Shown: positions 46,201 through 59,335 of the stretch, one piece after another | Position numbering within the stretch: the first letter of the stretch is position 1 | How the letters are laid out: each line of letters opens with the position of its first letter | From: Diprion similis | Taxonomy: Eukaryota; Arthropoda; Insecta; Hymenoptera; Diprionidae | Reading direction: 5' to 3' | NCBI RefSeq assembly: GCF_021155765.1 | Contig: NC_060108.1 | Coordinates: 21,911,025 to 21,975,024, forward strand | Length of the DNA stretch: 64,000 nt | Translations under genes and position numbers: made by a program | The notes under the pieces: model-generated | Seen by the model: the letters and a program-made list of their open reading frames with translations, nothing else | The model's database searches: none | Told to the model about the DNA's origin: nothing

Positions 46201-49136
46201 AAAATTGATTTTTTGATTTTGCCTTTGAGACAAAAATGACAGGAAAAGGTGTATAATATATACACGTAACCCAAGAGCATATCGCGAAATGGAAGATTAA
46301 CGATCTTCGATAATTCCGAGGGGTTGAATTTACCCCGAGTGAGCTGACGCGCCGTTCTCAGGATCATGAATAAATTCGAGGAAAGGATGTGGGACATAAA
46401 ATTCAGTCTAATCTGCGAGCGACCTTTTCCGATAGTTCGCCACTTCGCGAAACGAATGAGTGAAAAAGTTCTCCTCTTATATACCATCGACTGGTAAGAC
46501 CTTCGATGCATTTTGCAAGTGGGATTGGTTTTATTCCCGGTAGTCCGGTGAGTCCTTGCATCGCACCTCGGAATTCATGGGGGGATAATTTACATTTCCA
46601 AAATCCTATTCCCGGGTCAAAACAAGTTAGAGACACAAATATTTCTGCCACCACTAACATAGAATACGACAAAGGTACTCGACTTTCCGGCTGACTAACA
46701 GGAACACCGATACACGTCTTCCCTCTCGTCCCGGTTTTGTAGACACAAGAATTATCGCGAAGAAGGGTGAGACAACGTCGAGCCACGAGTAGCGACTGGG
46801 GCAGGAATGTCAGGGTTGAGGGTGGAAGACACACCGTTTGGTTAAGTGTTCTCGAGATATCGAGAACCCAGCGTCGTAATATCGGAGAGAATATTTCCAA
46901 CGTATCCTACGAGCGAATAGATATTACTATTTAGTATGAAAATAGTATCTAAAAGTCTGTTGCTTCAGTCGACAACGATCAGAGTGTCTCGAGTGGTACA
47001 CGAAGAACGCACCCCTTCCCCGTGGGTGCAGGAAAACGTATCGAGAGACGATAACAGGCTTTTACAAACGGTTCGCCAGAAGATCTAGCCAATCACTCGA
47101 GTATTTTCGCTATCGCTCTATACGCGTGGAGGCGAATCGCAGCTGAAATCCCGCCGGATTGGCTCCTGAAGCAGGCAAGTGGCAACGCTGTCCTGGCTGA
47201 GTATGAGTTATGTGCCCCGGAGTTGCGGTATCTGGTGGTAACACACGACACCCGAGAACCTCGTCCACCGGGTTCTCATCGCGTCGCGATAGGCGAACCG
47301 AAGCCTGACTTGCATCTCTGCAAGCTCGACTCGTACATGCGACTTGCTAATCAGCGTGCAGCCAGCCCGGAACAATCCATTTGCATCGCATATCCCACCT
47401 TCGATTTATTATTGAAGGAAGAAGGTCTCGTCCGAGTCGCAAAAGCGAATCTTCGCCCAGTCGCATGCGTTATGTATCAAAGAATGGTCCGCATGTATAG
47501 TGCAGAGGGTGAAATCCTCCGGGTACCCACTGAACAGACGGCGGAATGAAGAAGGACGTCGGAGACATGATGCACGTCGGAGAGAAAGGCGGGATTGTTC
47601 GTAAATTGACTGCCGGAGAGGCAATTCGGACCGTTCCTTCCCCAGGGATATGGCCGGGGTCCTTCGGGGTAGATGCAGGTCCAGAGGACCGTGGTCAGTT
47701 GGCAAGGAGAGGGAGAGAGAGAGAGAGAGAAACCATTCTCTCATTGTCAGTGTTCCGGAGCTACGAGGCGAGGCAAAGCAACTCCGGCTAATTTGCTAAT
47801 GCCTTATTTAGGTGCAATTATTTGACTTGGTTCTGCGCGGTTGTTGCAAACCCTGCAACTTTCGCAAGCCATCTACACACGCCTCGGAGACTGTTTCTCT
47901 TCCCGTTTTCGTAACTATAGTGTTTCGATATGTACAACAAGGTGGAGTTCGTAACCTCTTACCTCGTAATGTTTTGAAGAAGAGAAAAATGCATAGACAA
48001 AGAAGAGAGAGATGAAGATAAATAATGCGGGAAACCGACCGACCGAGATAGTGAGAAGAAAAACCGACGACACTCGGCCTTCGAGTTTTCCTCTAACACG
48101 AGCGAATAATGGTAAGCAGATGAAGACGACTGATGGTATTCACGGGACTTGATTTTTCTGAGTAAAAGTAATTCTATGGCTCTCTAACAAAGTAATATGG
48201 ACAAGTAATGGGCACTCGAGGTTCGTTATATACCAGCAACGAAGAACCTCCTCCTCGAAGGTAATACGATTGCAATAGTTTCCTTAACGATCGGCGATTA
48301 GATCCGTGACTTTTTTTTCCTGCAGAGTCGAAACAAGGTTCTTATCGTTAAATACCGGTAATAATTTCGTTTGCGATTTCAAGCATCGAGATTATCAGTT
48401 AGCTTTGAAAATTTATTACTATTATAGAAAAAAATGTCACGCACACGGATGAGTTACGGAATTGAAAAACCGTCGAAACGCATCTCGTTTCAAAAAAATA
48501 CACGTAGTTTCCACGTTAGCATCGACGACTCGAATCATGTGCAGTTGTTATAAGGATGAAAACAATGCCGAGAGAAAATCGCGAGACGAGTAGTATAGGC
48601 GCGTATAAAGTCAGACGCGCGACGCTTGATGCGTACAAATGGATTTCAAGCGAGTGTCACCCTTCTTTTTACTTCCCCTGTTTCTTTCCTCATACCGTCA
48701 AATCATCCCCTATCACAATCCCGCGGAGCTACCCTCCTGCCTTCAGGGAGAAAAAAATGAATATAAGAACCGAGTACCTAAAGACGATGAAAGAAAAAGA
48801 AGCCCAAATCTGGAAGACCATTTCACGCGCGCGGGGTTGGAAGACGAGACGATCGGGTTCGTTAAAAAAAGGTCTCGAATTCCTAGTGTAGTGGAAAAAA
48901 TGGACCCGCCGAATTGAGACGGGAAATATTTCGCGATGAACCGAAATCGACGTTCTACGCTGCATATCATGTAAGCTTGGATTACTCGAAAGAACGAGGC
49001 AAAGCGCAGCGCTGCAGACTCGCGTGTCGTTTAATCCGCTCTACGTCATACGCGAGTAACGTATCCCTTGTGCATGATGCACTTCTCGGGGGGCAGCCGT
49101 AGAAGCCCGTTGCAGCGAAGCGTACGGTTCAATAAC
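43295..49136. other. Gene desert, fourth part
   Basis: About 5.8 kb with no recognised exon. Overlapping both-strand frames at 44,556-44,969, 46,014-46,900 and 47,223-47,744 are the longest; none shows a domain, and they end without splice sites that would extend a product. Contains a CACG tandem and a GA tract at about 47,709-47,730. Confidence 0.55.
44165..44190. repeat. (CACG)n microsatellite
   Basis: About 6.5 CACG units, followed by GGCAGACTGACAGACAGACT. Confidence 0.9.
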
Positions 49137-49169
49137 CCCTCCCTCCTTCCCTCCCTCCCTCCCTCCCCC
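49137..49169. repeat. (CCCT)n pyrimidine tract
   Basis: Imperfect CCCT/CCTT tandem on the plus strand; purine-only on the other strand. Confidence 0.85.
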
Positions 49170-49321
49170 ATTCGTCGGGATTAAAAATTCCATCGTGAAA
49201 ATATATATACATATATGATCGGGGTAAATCCCCCATGGAAACGTGATCCGTGCCGGCAATTTAACGCGACCTGCACAACGTGGCTACCTTATACTCAATT
49301 TAATTTTTGGTGACGAGCCGT

Positions 49322-49326
49322 TACTC

Positions 49327-49380
<54 letters not shown>

Positions 49381-49423
49381 TGTAAGCTTGGATATATATC
49401 GTATATATATATATACGAGTACA
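49322..49423. repeat. Long TA palindrome with ACTCG ends
   Basis: A (TA)n tract (49,328-49,378) and a second, shorter TA tract (about 49,391-49,416) are bracketed by ACTCG on the left and CGAGT on the right, making a palindrome of about 100 bp around CATGTAAGCTTGG. It could form a hairpin or cruciform. The central 19-mer is copied from, or shared with, 48,964-48,982. Confidence 0.75.
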
Positions 49424-52400
49424 CGAGGTGTAATTGATCAAGTCAATGTAATTTTGACAGTTTAAAAAGACGCGGAGAGAATTGGCATTCTTGTTCGTTA
49501 CGCAAGCGTGTAACGTGGAAATGCCGAAATCCGAATGCGGCTGGATAAACCGAAATTCTCCATTAATATCAGGTTAACTTGAACGTAGAATTAGGCGGTG
49601 GGAAATTACGGCGAGTAATGCATGTACCACGTGTATGCACGATTTTACACGCCTCTGCCGCAGGTATTGTTGCGATATTTTCGGCAGTTCGGTATTATTG
49701 AGTTGACGAGGACTCAGCATCGTCGATCTAACATCCATGGAATCGAGGAATTTTGTCATATTTATACCTTTTTTTCCTTTTTTTATCTGAAAATGAGAGA
49801 CGAGAAAATGGTGAAATTAATTACAACCATGGTTAAGTGCGAAGCAAAGTTGAAAACTTTACCCCTTCACGAATAGGAATTGCAGTGGCGAGTATCAGCG
49901 CTGATTACGCTCGATGCACCGGGAATTATTTTCTCTGTATAATTTATAAGCCAATGATCTGCATTACAATGTATGCAGGCCTTGCTGCAGCCGGTGCAAC
50001 CGGTGCGCAATCCAAATCCGTGGAAATGGTTTTCATAGCAACAACAATTCAAACCAACAATCGAGTAGGCATGTATTAACCTCGTTCAACGTCAGCGTGG
50101 GCTGTTCTAATTCTGTTAAATATTTCTCTACCGATACGGTAACCACCAACCCAAATTATTCTCGGACTATCGGCCAAATTTATTACCCGTCCAAAACAAT
50201 AGTTGATAATTTTCCCGACTCCGATAGCCGGGCATCGCGACGTCAATTGTATAGCTGTTATCAAACGGTAAACCGAAATGAATATAATTAGACCGCGAAA
50301 CTACCTTTTGCTTCGTTGATTCCAAACTTGAGGCCGCTATGAAAAATGTCATTTTATTGCTGTTGGTTTTTGAGTAAAGAACGTTTTCTCGAACCAAGAT
50401 CGAGTGGATTCTACGTCGTATTTCCATGTATCTTTACGCTCGGGGAAATCTGATGTCCTTTTTCACCCCCCTCCCTTGGAACACGAGCCTTTCCAGCTGT
50501 TTTAACGAAGCGTTCGGGTAATTGAGACTCCACCGTATGGCCTAGGAGCGTCAGAAATCGGCGATGCCTCCGGGGACTCGATCTTTCGATCCGCATCATA
50601 GACGAGCAAGACTTATGTCTGGACCATTCGATACCCCGAATCGTCCTGAGGTGCCGATTTAGGGGCCCCCAGAGGACGAAGGAGCGTGTAAAATGAACCA
50701 GTTCGTTATTCGTGGTTCAAATTCAAGACACACGAGAATTATCAGTTATATATAAAACTTCATCCCTCTCGAGGATGAATCGCGATTATTCCCAAGAAAC
50801 CGAAACCGAAGTAGTCATTTTTCCTGGAACGGTCCACGATCCGAACGGGACTCGCGTTCGTTGAATGCCTACATCCGACTTCGAAGTTAGACTGGAAACT
50901 TTCCTCCATACCGTATAATGTACCTCGACTCGACTCTTGAGCTTCTCATTTTCAGTATCAAATACTGAGATTTCACGCAAAGAGTTTTCCTTGCAGCAAC
51001 GTAGCGCAGTGTAGAGGCTGCCATTCGCCCACTTCCGTTTTACCATTGTGAAGTGCACTTTCACACAGCTTTCCGCTTCGATTACACTCTATCGGACTTT
51101 TGACTTGCTGCATTTTTTTACACCTACCATTCAGCTCGCAACGCATCCACTCGTATTAGCGCGACAAATTGAGGCCCTAAGCTAATTCGACTTTAGCACT
51201 ATAATAATAGTGATAGAGAAATCCTTTGCCATAGGAATACCACTTTGCTCGTTGCACCGAATTGTTTTTTTAATTCGAGGGGCTCTGAATTAGATGTAAA
51301 CTACACCTTGCTCACGATTAGTGACACGCACGTTGGAGAGTCGGTGAACAATTTTAGGACGTCTTTGGGCTCGCCAAACTTTGATCTTGATCCAACGTCG
51401 AGCCTTTTCCCAGAATTCTCATCGCCAGGCGAACGATCGTTAGCCATTTTTGTATGTACAAGAAATTTCCTTTGAAAACAAACAGCTCAGGCAACTTTAG
51501 ACAGTAACCTGCCGTTGGAGCTTTCGCTCAATTTGGAAACTCATAAGCCTTGATTAATGAAATCTAACAATATCAAAAAGTCAACATTTAATACATTTAT
51601 AGGTTCGTATATCGATGAAGATACAGTAGTCGTATGTATTAAATAATTATTTTTCAATACACTTTCCAGCTCTTCATTATTGAATAAAAAGTCAAATTTA
51701 GAATTCTCTCAACAACGACATTTTCGGATACGGTTGGAGTCTGTCGTCGATACTCAAAGACGAAAAAAAGTTTTCCAAACAGTTTGGATTCTTTGACGAG
51801 GTCATGGTGAAATAGAAGGCACAACAAAGACATAACGATGTTTGATTTAGAGTTGGAAAAACGAGGAAAATAAGCATGACAAAAATAAACGAAAGACAAA
51901 GAAGTTCGGGCAAATTGGATCTCGTCATCGATGGATCGGAACACGTGATGCTTCAGACCATCTATTTCGCCACATCTATTTTAGATTTATATTAATATCG
52001 TACGATAATTGCGCTGTATTTGAGAGCGAGTAGGTATAAATGAATGTTTACACCAAAGATCAACAAAATTATGAAATAGTATATGGCAAAAACTTTTATA
52101 TCATTTCAGACACTTATCGCTTTTGTGTTTAGCTCAGATGACGTACTTTGACTATTTTTTCGACGATAAAAGAATTTAGCGCTGTTATTTTAACCCAATA
52201 CTTGATAACCGCGGAATCTCACGTTCTCGGTAACTAATCAACGCCTCATAGCAACGATTTAGCGTTTAGTAGACCGCAAGGCAAAACTAAAGGTATACGT
52301 GAATTGCAGATGCCTGCATCCGGCTAAAAGAGTATGTTTGACGGTGGTTAGTCACTTGGCAAAGTTTCCTAATTGAACCACATGATACACAACAGATCAA

Positions 52401-55400
52401 AGCTCAAAAGACGGAAAATCAAGCTCAAGAAGTCCGAATCGGTATTCACTGTTTTCACTGTGAATATATCGCATGTGCAAAATTGCTAACTTTTTCTAGG
52501 CATTTTCGGAAGCGCCGAATATCGTTGCAACAATGAGCATTGGGGAAAAATGTTCGGAATATGAAGATAAACAAAAAAAATCATGTTATTTTTACTGCGT
52601 AAATTGTGCAGTTATACGGATAGGTATCAGATCACGTTGAATCTAGTGTAATATCGAATTTTAACAGTAAACAAACGTGTTAAAACCGCTCACAGCAAAC
52701 TCGCGCGTGACTGCAGCATCCCCACAAACCAGCAGCGTTGAATTTATAATAGAGAAAATTCATAGGTTACCGGGAAATTGTAACGATCAACAATTAACGT
52801 CTCATTACTCTATCGGATTGGTCGATCGGTCGGTTTATCCGCCTGTAAAGCGGATTCGCGTACAGTCATTAGCGGGCGCATTATCGAGCTTGTTTTGTGG
52901 CCAATAGCGAACGTCAATAATTGTTAAACCTACCGAAACGAGTTTTCTGTTAGAAATTGATAGTCCGAGTTTCAATTTTGCTATAGGTGGAAAGTCCGTT
53001 GGCACTATTCAGAGTTGAAAGAATAAAATTATCGGTTAAACAATTTGTCTATTATCCATTTCTTCCGCTATTCACATCATGAATTTCGCAACAATTGTAA
53101 ACAACCGAGACGCATTCGGGTGGCAAAACATCGGTAAAGTAAACACCTGTTTATAAATATTTTAAAAAATATATAAACAAAATTGGGACTCGATAATCAC
53201 GATAGGTGTTAATGTCCTGGGGATAAGTTGTAGGTACCTTGTATATTTTGTCGGTGATATTCTTAGACGAAATGGAAGGAGAGAGCCGGACTTGAAGCTT
53301 GCAAAAAGCTAAGATAATATTATTTTCAGGGCTTCTGGTACATAATCAGAAGAGCGTATAATCACCTCGGTTAGCCCGACTCCGTGGCTCCTCGTTCCGC
53401 TTTTAAATTCTTCTAAGAAGCTTCGAACGCCACGTGATACGTATAATTTCGCTTTACGTAACACACGTAAGATCGGCCTCGCTGCAGACGCTTACGCGAG
53501 TTCCGTACCGGCCTTTATTTCCTTCTCCTTCTTTGCACCCCCGTTTGTATTCAGGCCTTTCCGTTTTATTTAGGGCGTGACTTAAAAGCTCCATGCATCA
53601 TATTTACATGGAAATTCAGCACCGACTTTCGTATTACCGGTAGTTTGTATTCATTTACGGCTATGCCTGGAATTTTACTTCTCTTATAAATATATATACA
53701 TTATACAGATATATTTTTAGGAGTTTTTGCCCGAGACAAAATCTATATATTATACATGTAAGTATAAGTATACCTTTACTCGCCAGGTATTTCTGTAACA
53801 AAAAAGCGGAGGAACGTTTTATTCGTTCGGATTTGACAAGCACGATTAATCTTAATCTTTGAACCTGCTTCGTTTCTGACGTGAAAGAAAACTGCTCCAA
53901 CTATGTTTGGAATGTTTACTCACTACCGGGAAGAATATCCTGAACCTAGTCTTACCTTGCCGAAATTTAACAGGTCGAAATAACAATATAAACGATAGGC
54001 AAGTATTTTGCGAATATTGTTACAAGATTTTAACTGACGTCATCCGGCGAATAAAAATTCAATTCCGTATCGATTGAAAAATTTCTTCACAGTACGCTGA
54101 AAAAACAAGGTATATATATATATAGAAAAAACTTTATAAGGAAAAAAAGTTTTCCAGAACGGCGAAATTTTCACCTCCTCAAACTTTTATTATCTGCTTG
54201 AAAGAATAATTTCTTCAATTCAATAACGTGTGAATTCGACGGAAAGAAAAAAAAACGCACCCGCTAAAAAGCTAATATAAGTACGTATAATGTTCGTGAG
54301 AAGTGACAAAGATGGAAAAGACGATTTAATATGAAGCTAAGCGAGAAGTTCGAAGACAATTAAATACACGCCAATTCTTTAATTCGCATCTACTATTTCC
54401 GCGTAGCATGTAGTAAACGTGACAGACCATCGATCAAACTATAGATGGAGCCAAGCGGCCCGGATGCTGTTGGAGAAAGAGAAAGTGTGACATGAGGGAT
54501 GAAAACGACGGGCAAAATAGAATAGAGAAAGTGCTGGTGGAGGAGGAAAGAGAAAAATAAAATGAAAATGGGGAAATATTTATTATCCAGCGTCTGGATC
54601 ATGGGAGCGATTTAGCGAATTAATAGCCGAAATACACGTTACTAGCAAGTTAATTAATAGGGCATATTTACATAGGCATTAAACAAACAGGTTGATCGAA
54701 AAGATTGCCTTATACTCGGGGGCCAGGCGGCTCTGCAGGTGTATTATACCCCTCCTGAGCAAGGGTTGGTCGTGGCGTGCCGTTGTAAATACGCTTACCG
54801 TATATTCTATCTGAAGATAGGGGTGTGATTCATGGGGGACAACCACCGCGTAGATCCGAGGAGATACCAAGACGCCATGAGCGAGTGAGGCCTGCAGGCG
54901 AGGGATTCTCTCCCGCCTCTCTTTGCCTGCCTGCCTGCCTGCCTGGCTGCCGCTTTTACACACGCGAACTAACCATACGTTTCAACCCCCTGCTTAGAGA
55001 CGAGACGCTCCTGTTCAAGGACACCCGCCGAATTCCCCGCCCTCCACCCCTCGCCCGGAAGAGAATATTAACAAATAACCGCGTTTCCTGCTTGTGACAA
55101 GTCACGTAAGGACGTGCGGGTGACAATTTCCTCGAGTTTTGGTGGGTGGGGTCTGAAATTTTACAGTGATTCGTGAATTCCTCAATGCTGCTGGAAAAAA
55201 TGGTCTTTTGTTAGAGGAGGAAAACTCGAATGCAAATCTGTTATAAGAAAATTGCGTGACGTAAATGCGAAACATGGAAACAGAGAGATGAAAACGCAAA
55301 TTATTCACGCCCCTAGACTTTCGCAAAATGTTTTTCTATTCCCACCCCTTTCAGTTAATTTCATGATATACGTGCGTATGTATATATGTACATACATACC

Positions 55401-58400
55401 TATCTGCAGGGCACTTTTCATTTGCTGAATATAACGTAGGTAACGGAGTTCTGACCTCGGTAGTAAATACCTCTGAAATTCTACGACGGGACCCGCGAGT
55501 TCTTCTTGCAGGGTGCAAGAGTTTATTGCTAACGGGAGCTGCTAGAAGTTAGTTCCCCGGTCCGTGCGCAGTGCTTTTTGATCTAGTGAACTGTATACCT
55601 ACACGAGACCTGGGTTCACGGAAGTAGGTAATTTAATTACGAAAGACTTTCTTTATTTACCATTATAATTTTCCTCCAATTACTTTCCCCCGGTGACCCG
55701 GAACTTTTCATCAGACGTTGTTCGAAATTAGTCGTCCTTCTCCTCATCTCTCTTCTTATTACTACACACGGTGAGCATAGAGTGCGTGATGTATGCATGG
55801 CCTCTCTTTTCACTCACCCTCGAGTTCCTTCCGCCCCGTCCCGCCCCCGTTGCGAACTTGAATTATTACCGCCCCCCCCCCACCCCCTTTGCATAAAGTA
55901 ACGCTAAAATCTTCCCCCATAATGACTCGGTTCGGTAATAACAATGATTTATTTTTATTGTTGCGACTTCTGAGACAAATTCAAATTAGCTCTTCACCCC
56001 CACATCGCACGGAGCCCAAGTTTCTTTCTTTTTGCCAACGCCACCGAGTCGATTTGTTACTTTTTCACTAATTATGGGAAGTACGACAACATTGCCGTCC
56101 CCAAAGTTTTTCCAGACACGCGATCTCGCCGCTCCTCCACGTTTTTCAGTCAACGTCGGAACACCCGTTAAGATCATTTTAAATTCAATATTTCCTGCGA
56201 CATTCTCGATCCCCATCTCACCGGTTCCCTCGGCCAGACTTCTTCCACGAACATCGGCTGTATGATAATGCAAAATTCTAATTACCCAAAAGCATTAGGC
56301 TTGTCAGTTTCCACGGGAAAATACATGATACGAGACTCGTCTTTAGCCGAGGTGGAATTGGCCGCTTGGATGTGTAAACGGAAGCCTCCGAGAACTTGGC
56401 TTATAATCAATAGTCGTATGTACATGGGAAAATCTTGACACAGACATTATCTGTGGCAGTAAATACCCAACAACACGCGTGCACGCAAACACGATCTAAT
56501 TAACCTGCTGCTCGCTGCATCCCTCGGGCACCGACGCCAGGCGATCGTTTCACGGTGGAAATTTTCTTCGAAAGTTAATCAAGTTTCTTGAAATCCTGCA
56601 ACGTTCATCCAGCCATACTATATCGCTGGAAAATCAAGCGTATAGCTGCAGTATCGAACAACTCAACACCCTCCCTCCCACCCCGGAGGGTTAATGCAGG
56701 CTCCTTATTCGATCGTAAGATATTGTCCGGGGAATGCGCGATGTAGCCGATCAACAACCAACACATTTGACTCTGCAAACACGATACAAATGGAGAAGAC
56801 TCGTCATGCGTTTTCGGTAAAAATTAGAATTATACTTGCGATTATTACCGACGACGTGTCATGTTATTACGGCGTTTACAGCCTACGTAATTTTCGCAAC
56901 TTTTTGTACTTTTAGTCTTCCGGCTAGACTCATCCGTAAAATTACAACCATCACGGAGAGGTGCTGTAGGCATATTACACGGCGGAGTGGCGTGACTGAC
57001 GAAGGCGTGTCCGACAACGTCGGCGGTCAATCACTTAATGTTCCATTATAGAGTTGCACGCCATCATCTGCTGCACAGTCCTAATTGCTGATTAGAAGTT
57101 ACATACTATTGCAGTCGCTGGGTTTAATTGGAAATAATTGATCGAATGTGGATGATTCCGTCGGTGGTAACTTGACGAACGTCTTCAACGTCCCCCCTTT
57201 TCATTTTGCTGCAGATAATTTCAATCACTAGCGCAAAGCTCGAACGTAGACAGAGGTTTTAAGTTATCTGCTTGTTCAACGATTATCTATCCATTCAATT
57301 TTCTGCTTTTTTCAAAGATCGCGCGTTTTTCAAACATAAAATATGATCCCAGGCGAGCAAACGCCAGATTGCGGTGTAGAGATAGGAGCAGGGCGATTTC
57401 AACTTCGAGGTCGCCCCTGAAAAAGGTAAGAGATGAAGATAGCCGGGCGGTACCACCGGACAAACGCTTGCAGATTCACGCGGATTATTTTCCTCGACGA
57501 CCAAACCAACACCCCCTGAAACACGTTAGGCCCCGTAAAACGTAATTCAAAATAGACGAAGAAGAAAAAGGTTGCAGGTGGCGAGCAGAAAAGCGTCGGA
57601 AGAGCCGACACGAGGGTAGGGAACCAACCAGACGGTGTTTCAAAGGTGTGCGCGAGTTACGACTCGAGGAATAAAAGTAACGACACTTACCCGAGAGACG
57701 GGGTGCGGTTTTAATTGCCTTTTTAATGCCTATGCAAATCATATTCTCGTATACTTCCTGCCTTATGGCTACACGTATATACTGATACAACACATATATA
57801 ACTATTATAGAAGTGTGTATGATACGTACATAAACGAGACATAAGCGTACCTCAAGATAGAACCCTTATTGTACCCTCTATATTACAGGTATGTACCACC
57901 AGCCAGTGCGTAAAAGATTTACCACTGGATAAGGGAAAAATTTTTTCTGCTCTTTTATTCTCCTTGTTCCCCTTAATTTTTTATATTTTATTTGCTCCAC
58001 TTTTCTTTCATTCACTCACACCACGGTTTTCACTGCATTTCCGATGCAGAATATTCCGCGCATGCGGTTGTAACGATCGCGTATAATACAGAGCCGAGAC
58101 AAGTGTCTGCACGTGGCTAGGTTGAGTAATAACAATAATAGCAATGCGCCTCTGTTGTATTAGCGATTTATTGATTCTCACGTATATTCGCGGCTTCTTA
58201 TCCTTCCATCTTCAGCTTTGTTTATTTTATACGTGTACATATACACCTGCTGGTGCAGCGTGTAAACTCACATGCGAATCGATCCTCTTTGCTTTTAGTT
58301 AATCGAGTCTTTGATTTTTCAAACATTTTCACAGACATTCGTTGTTTGTTTTTCCTTTCGTTTCTACTTCTAGCTAATTCTTAAAGCGAACAACAGCTGA

Positions 58401-59307
58401 AGATGAACAACGGATGTACGTATATACATATTATACGTATATTCAGTAGATTTGCTTTGAATTAGATGGTTTGATTTGAAGTGCTTCCTCGAGTTAATTT
58501 CGCTTTTTAGAATTCGTTTCACTGCCTGTTCCTCAATTTATTTTTTATCAAGTCTCCGCAGCTCTGTCAAAACTCAAGCAATCACATATAAGTGACAAAA
58601 AAAATTTCAAAACACTTCACCGCGAGTATTAAAATCATTTTATTCTACATAAAAAAAAGCTTCTTACTAAAGGGTGATTCACCGAAACGATTGAGGTATC
58701 AACGTTTTTCGAAAAAATTTCCTAATCTCAGTAATCACAGTGAAATCAATAATATTAAAATAAAATTCTGCACTAGCAATCATTGAAGTAATAATTGTTA
58801 GTCCTGAAAAACTATTTAGGATAACAGGAATCGCTTCGTAATATTCAAAATCATATATGCAATCTTATAAGTCATGAGAAATCACGCAATTAAAGCAAAA
58901 TTAATTTGTCAAGTTATTTCTCGTAATCACTCTATAAAATGCAACTACTTCGTCACAATTTTGTTTGATTGAAACACCCCTTTTTTTCTTTCCTTTTTTT
59001 TTTTTTTTTATCTCAAAACTGATGCCTTTTCCGAGAAATTCAGAGATTTTCGGCAATAATTAATGAAAGCACACTCGTTGTCTCCGTTAGGTGACAGCAA
59101 CACGTTTGTTCAATCGGAAGCAATTAGTTCCTCGTCTTTCATCCGCATCGCTGATCGTTCGTTAGGAAAAGGGATGAAAAATTCATCGGACAATCCTGAA
59201 ACGTCGAGACGCACGTCACCGTCATTCGGAATAAAATTCGATAAGATCTGAAAGGACGGCTGCCTGTCCTCATTCAAAATGCATTTTACCTGCTGTCTGA
59301 GGGAGGA
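49424..59307. other. Gene desert, fifth part
   Basis: Almost 10 kb without a recognised exon. It includes short TA tracts, a GCCT tandem at about 54,925-54,945, C-rich runs near 55,869-55,887 and a T-rich run near 58,980-59,010. Homeodomain-like TAATTA cores and E-box-like sequences occur but do not form an obvious array. Confidence 0.55.
54925..54945. repeat. (GCCT)n microsatellite
   Basis: About five GCCT units. Confidence 0.85.
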
Positions 59308-59326
59308 GGGGGGGGGGGGGGGGGGG
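59308..59326. repeat. Poly-G run (G19)
   Basis: Nineteen consecutive G in a wider G-rich block (59,299-59,335). It could form a G-quadruplex on the plus strand; the run length is unreliable in an assembly. Confidence 0.9.
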
Positions 59327-59335
59327 AGGGGGTGG

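Noticed and set aside
46014-46900. Two overlapping 165-codon minus-strand frames
   Set aside because: They are in different frames, have no domain and no shared splice logic, and look like chance frames in DNA of middling GC.
47223-47549. 108-codon plus-strand frame
   Set aside because: The composition looks protein-like, but there is no recognised motif, no flanking exon that extends it and no poly(A) signal nearby.
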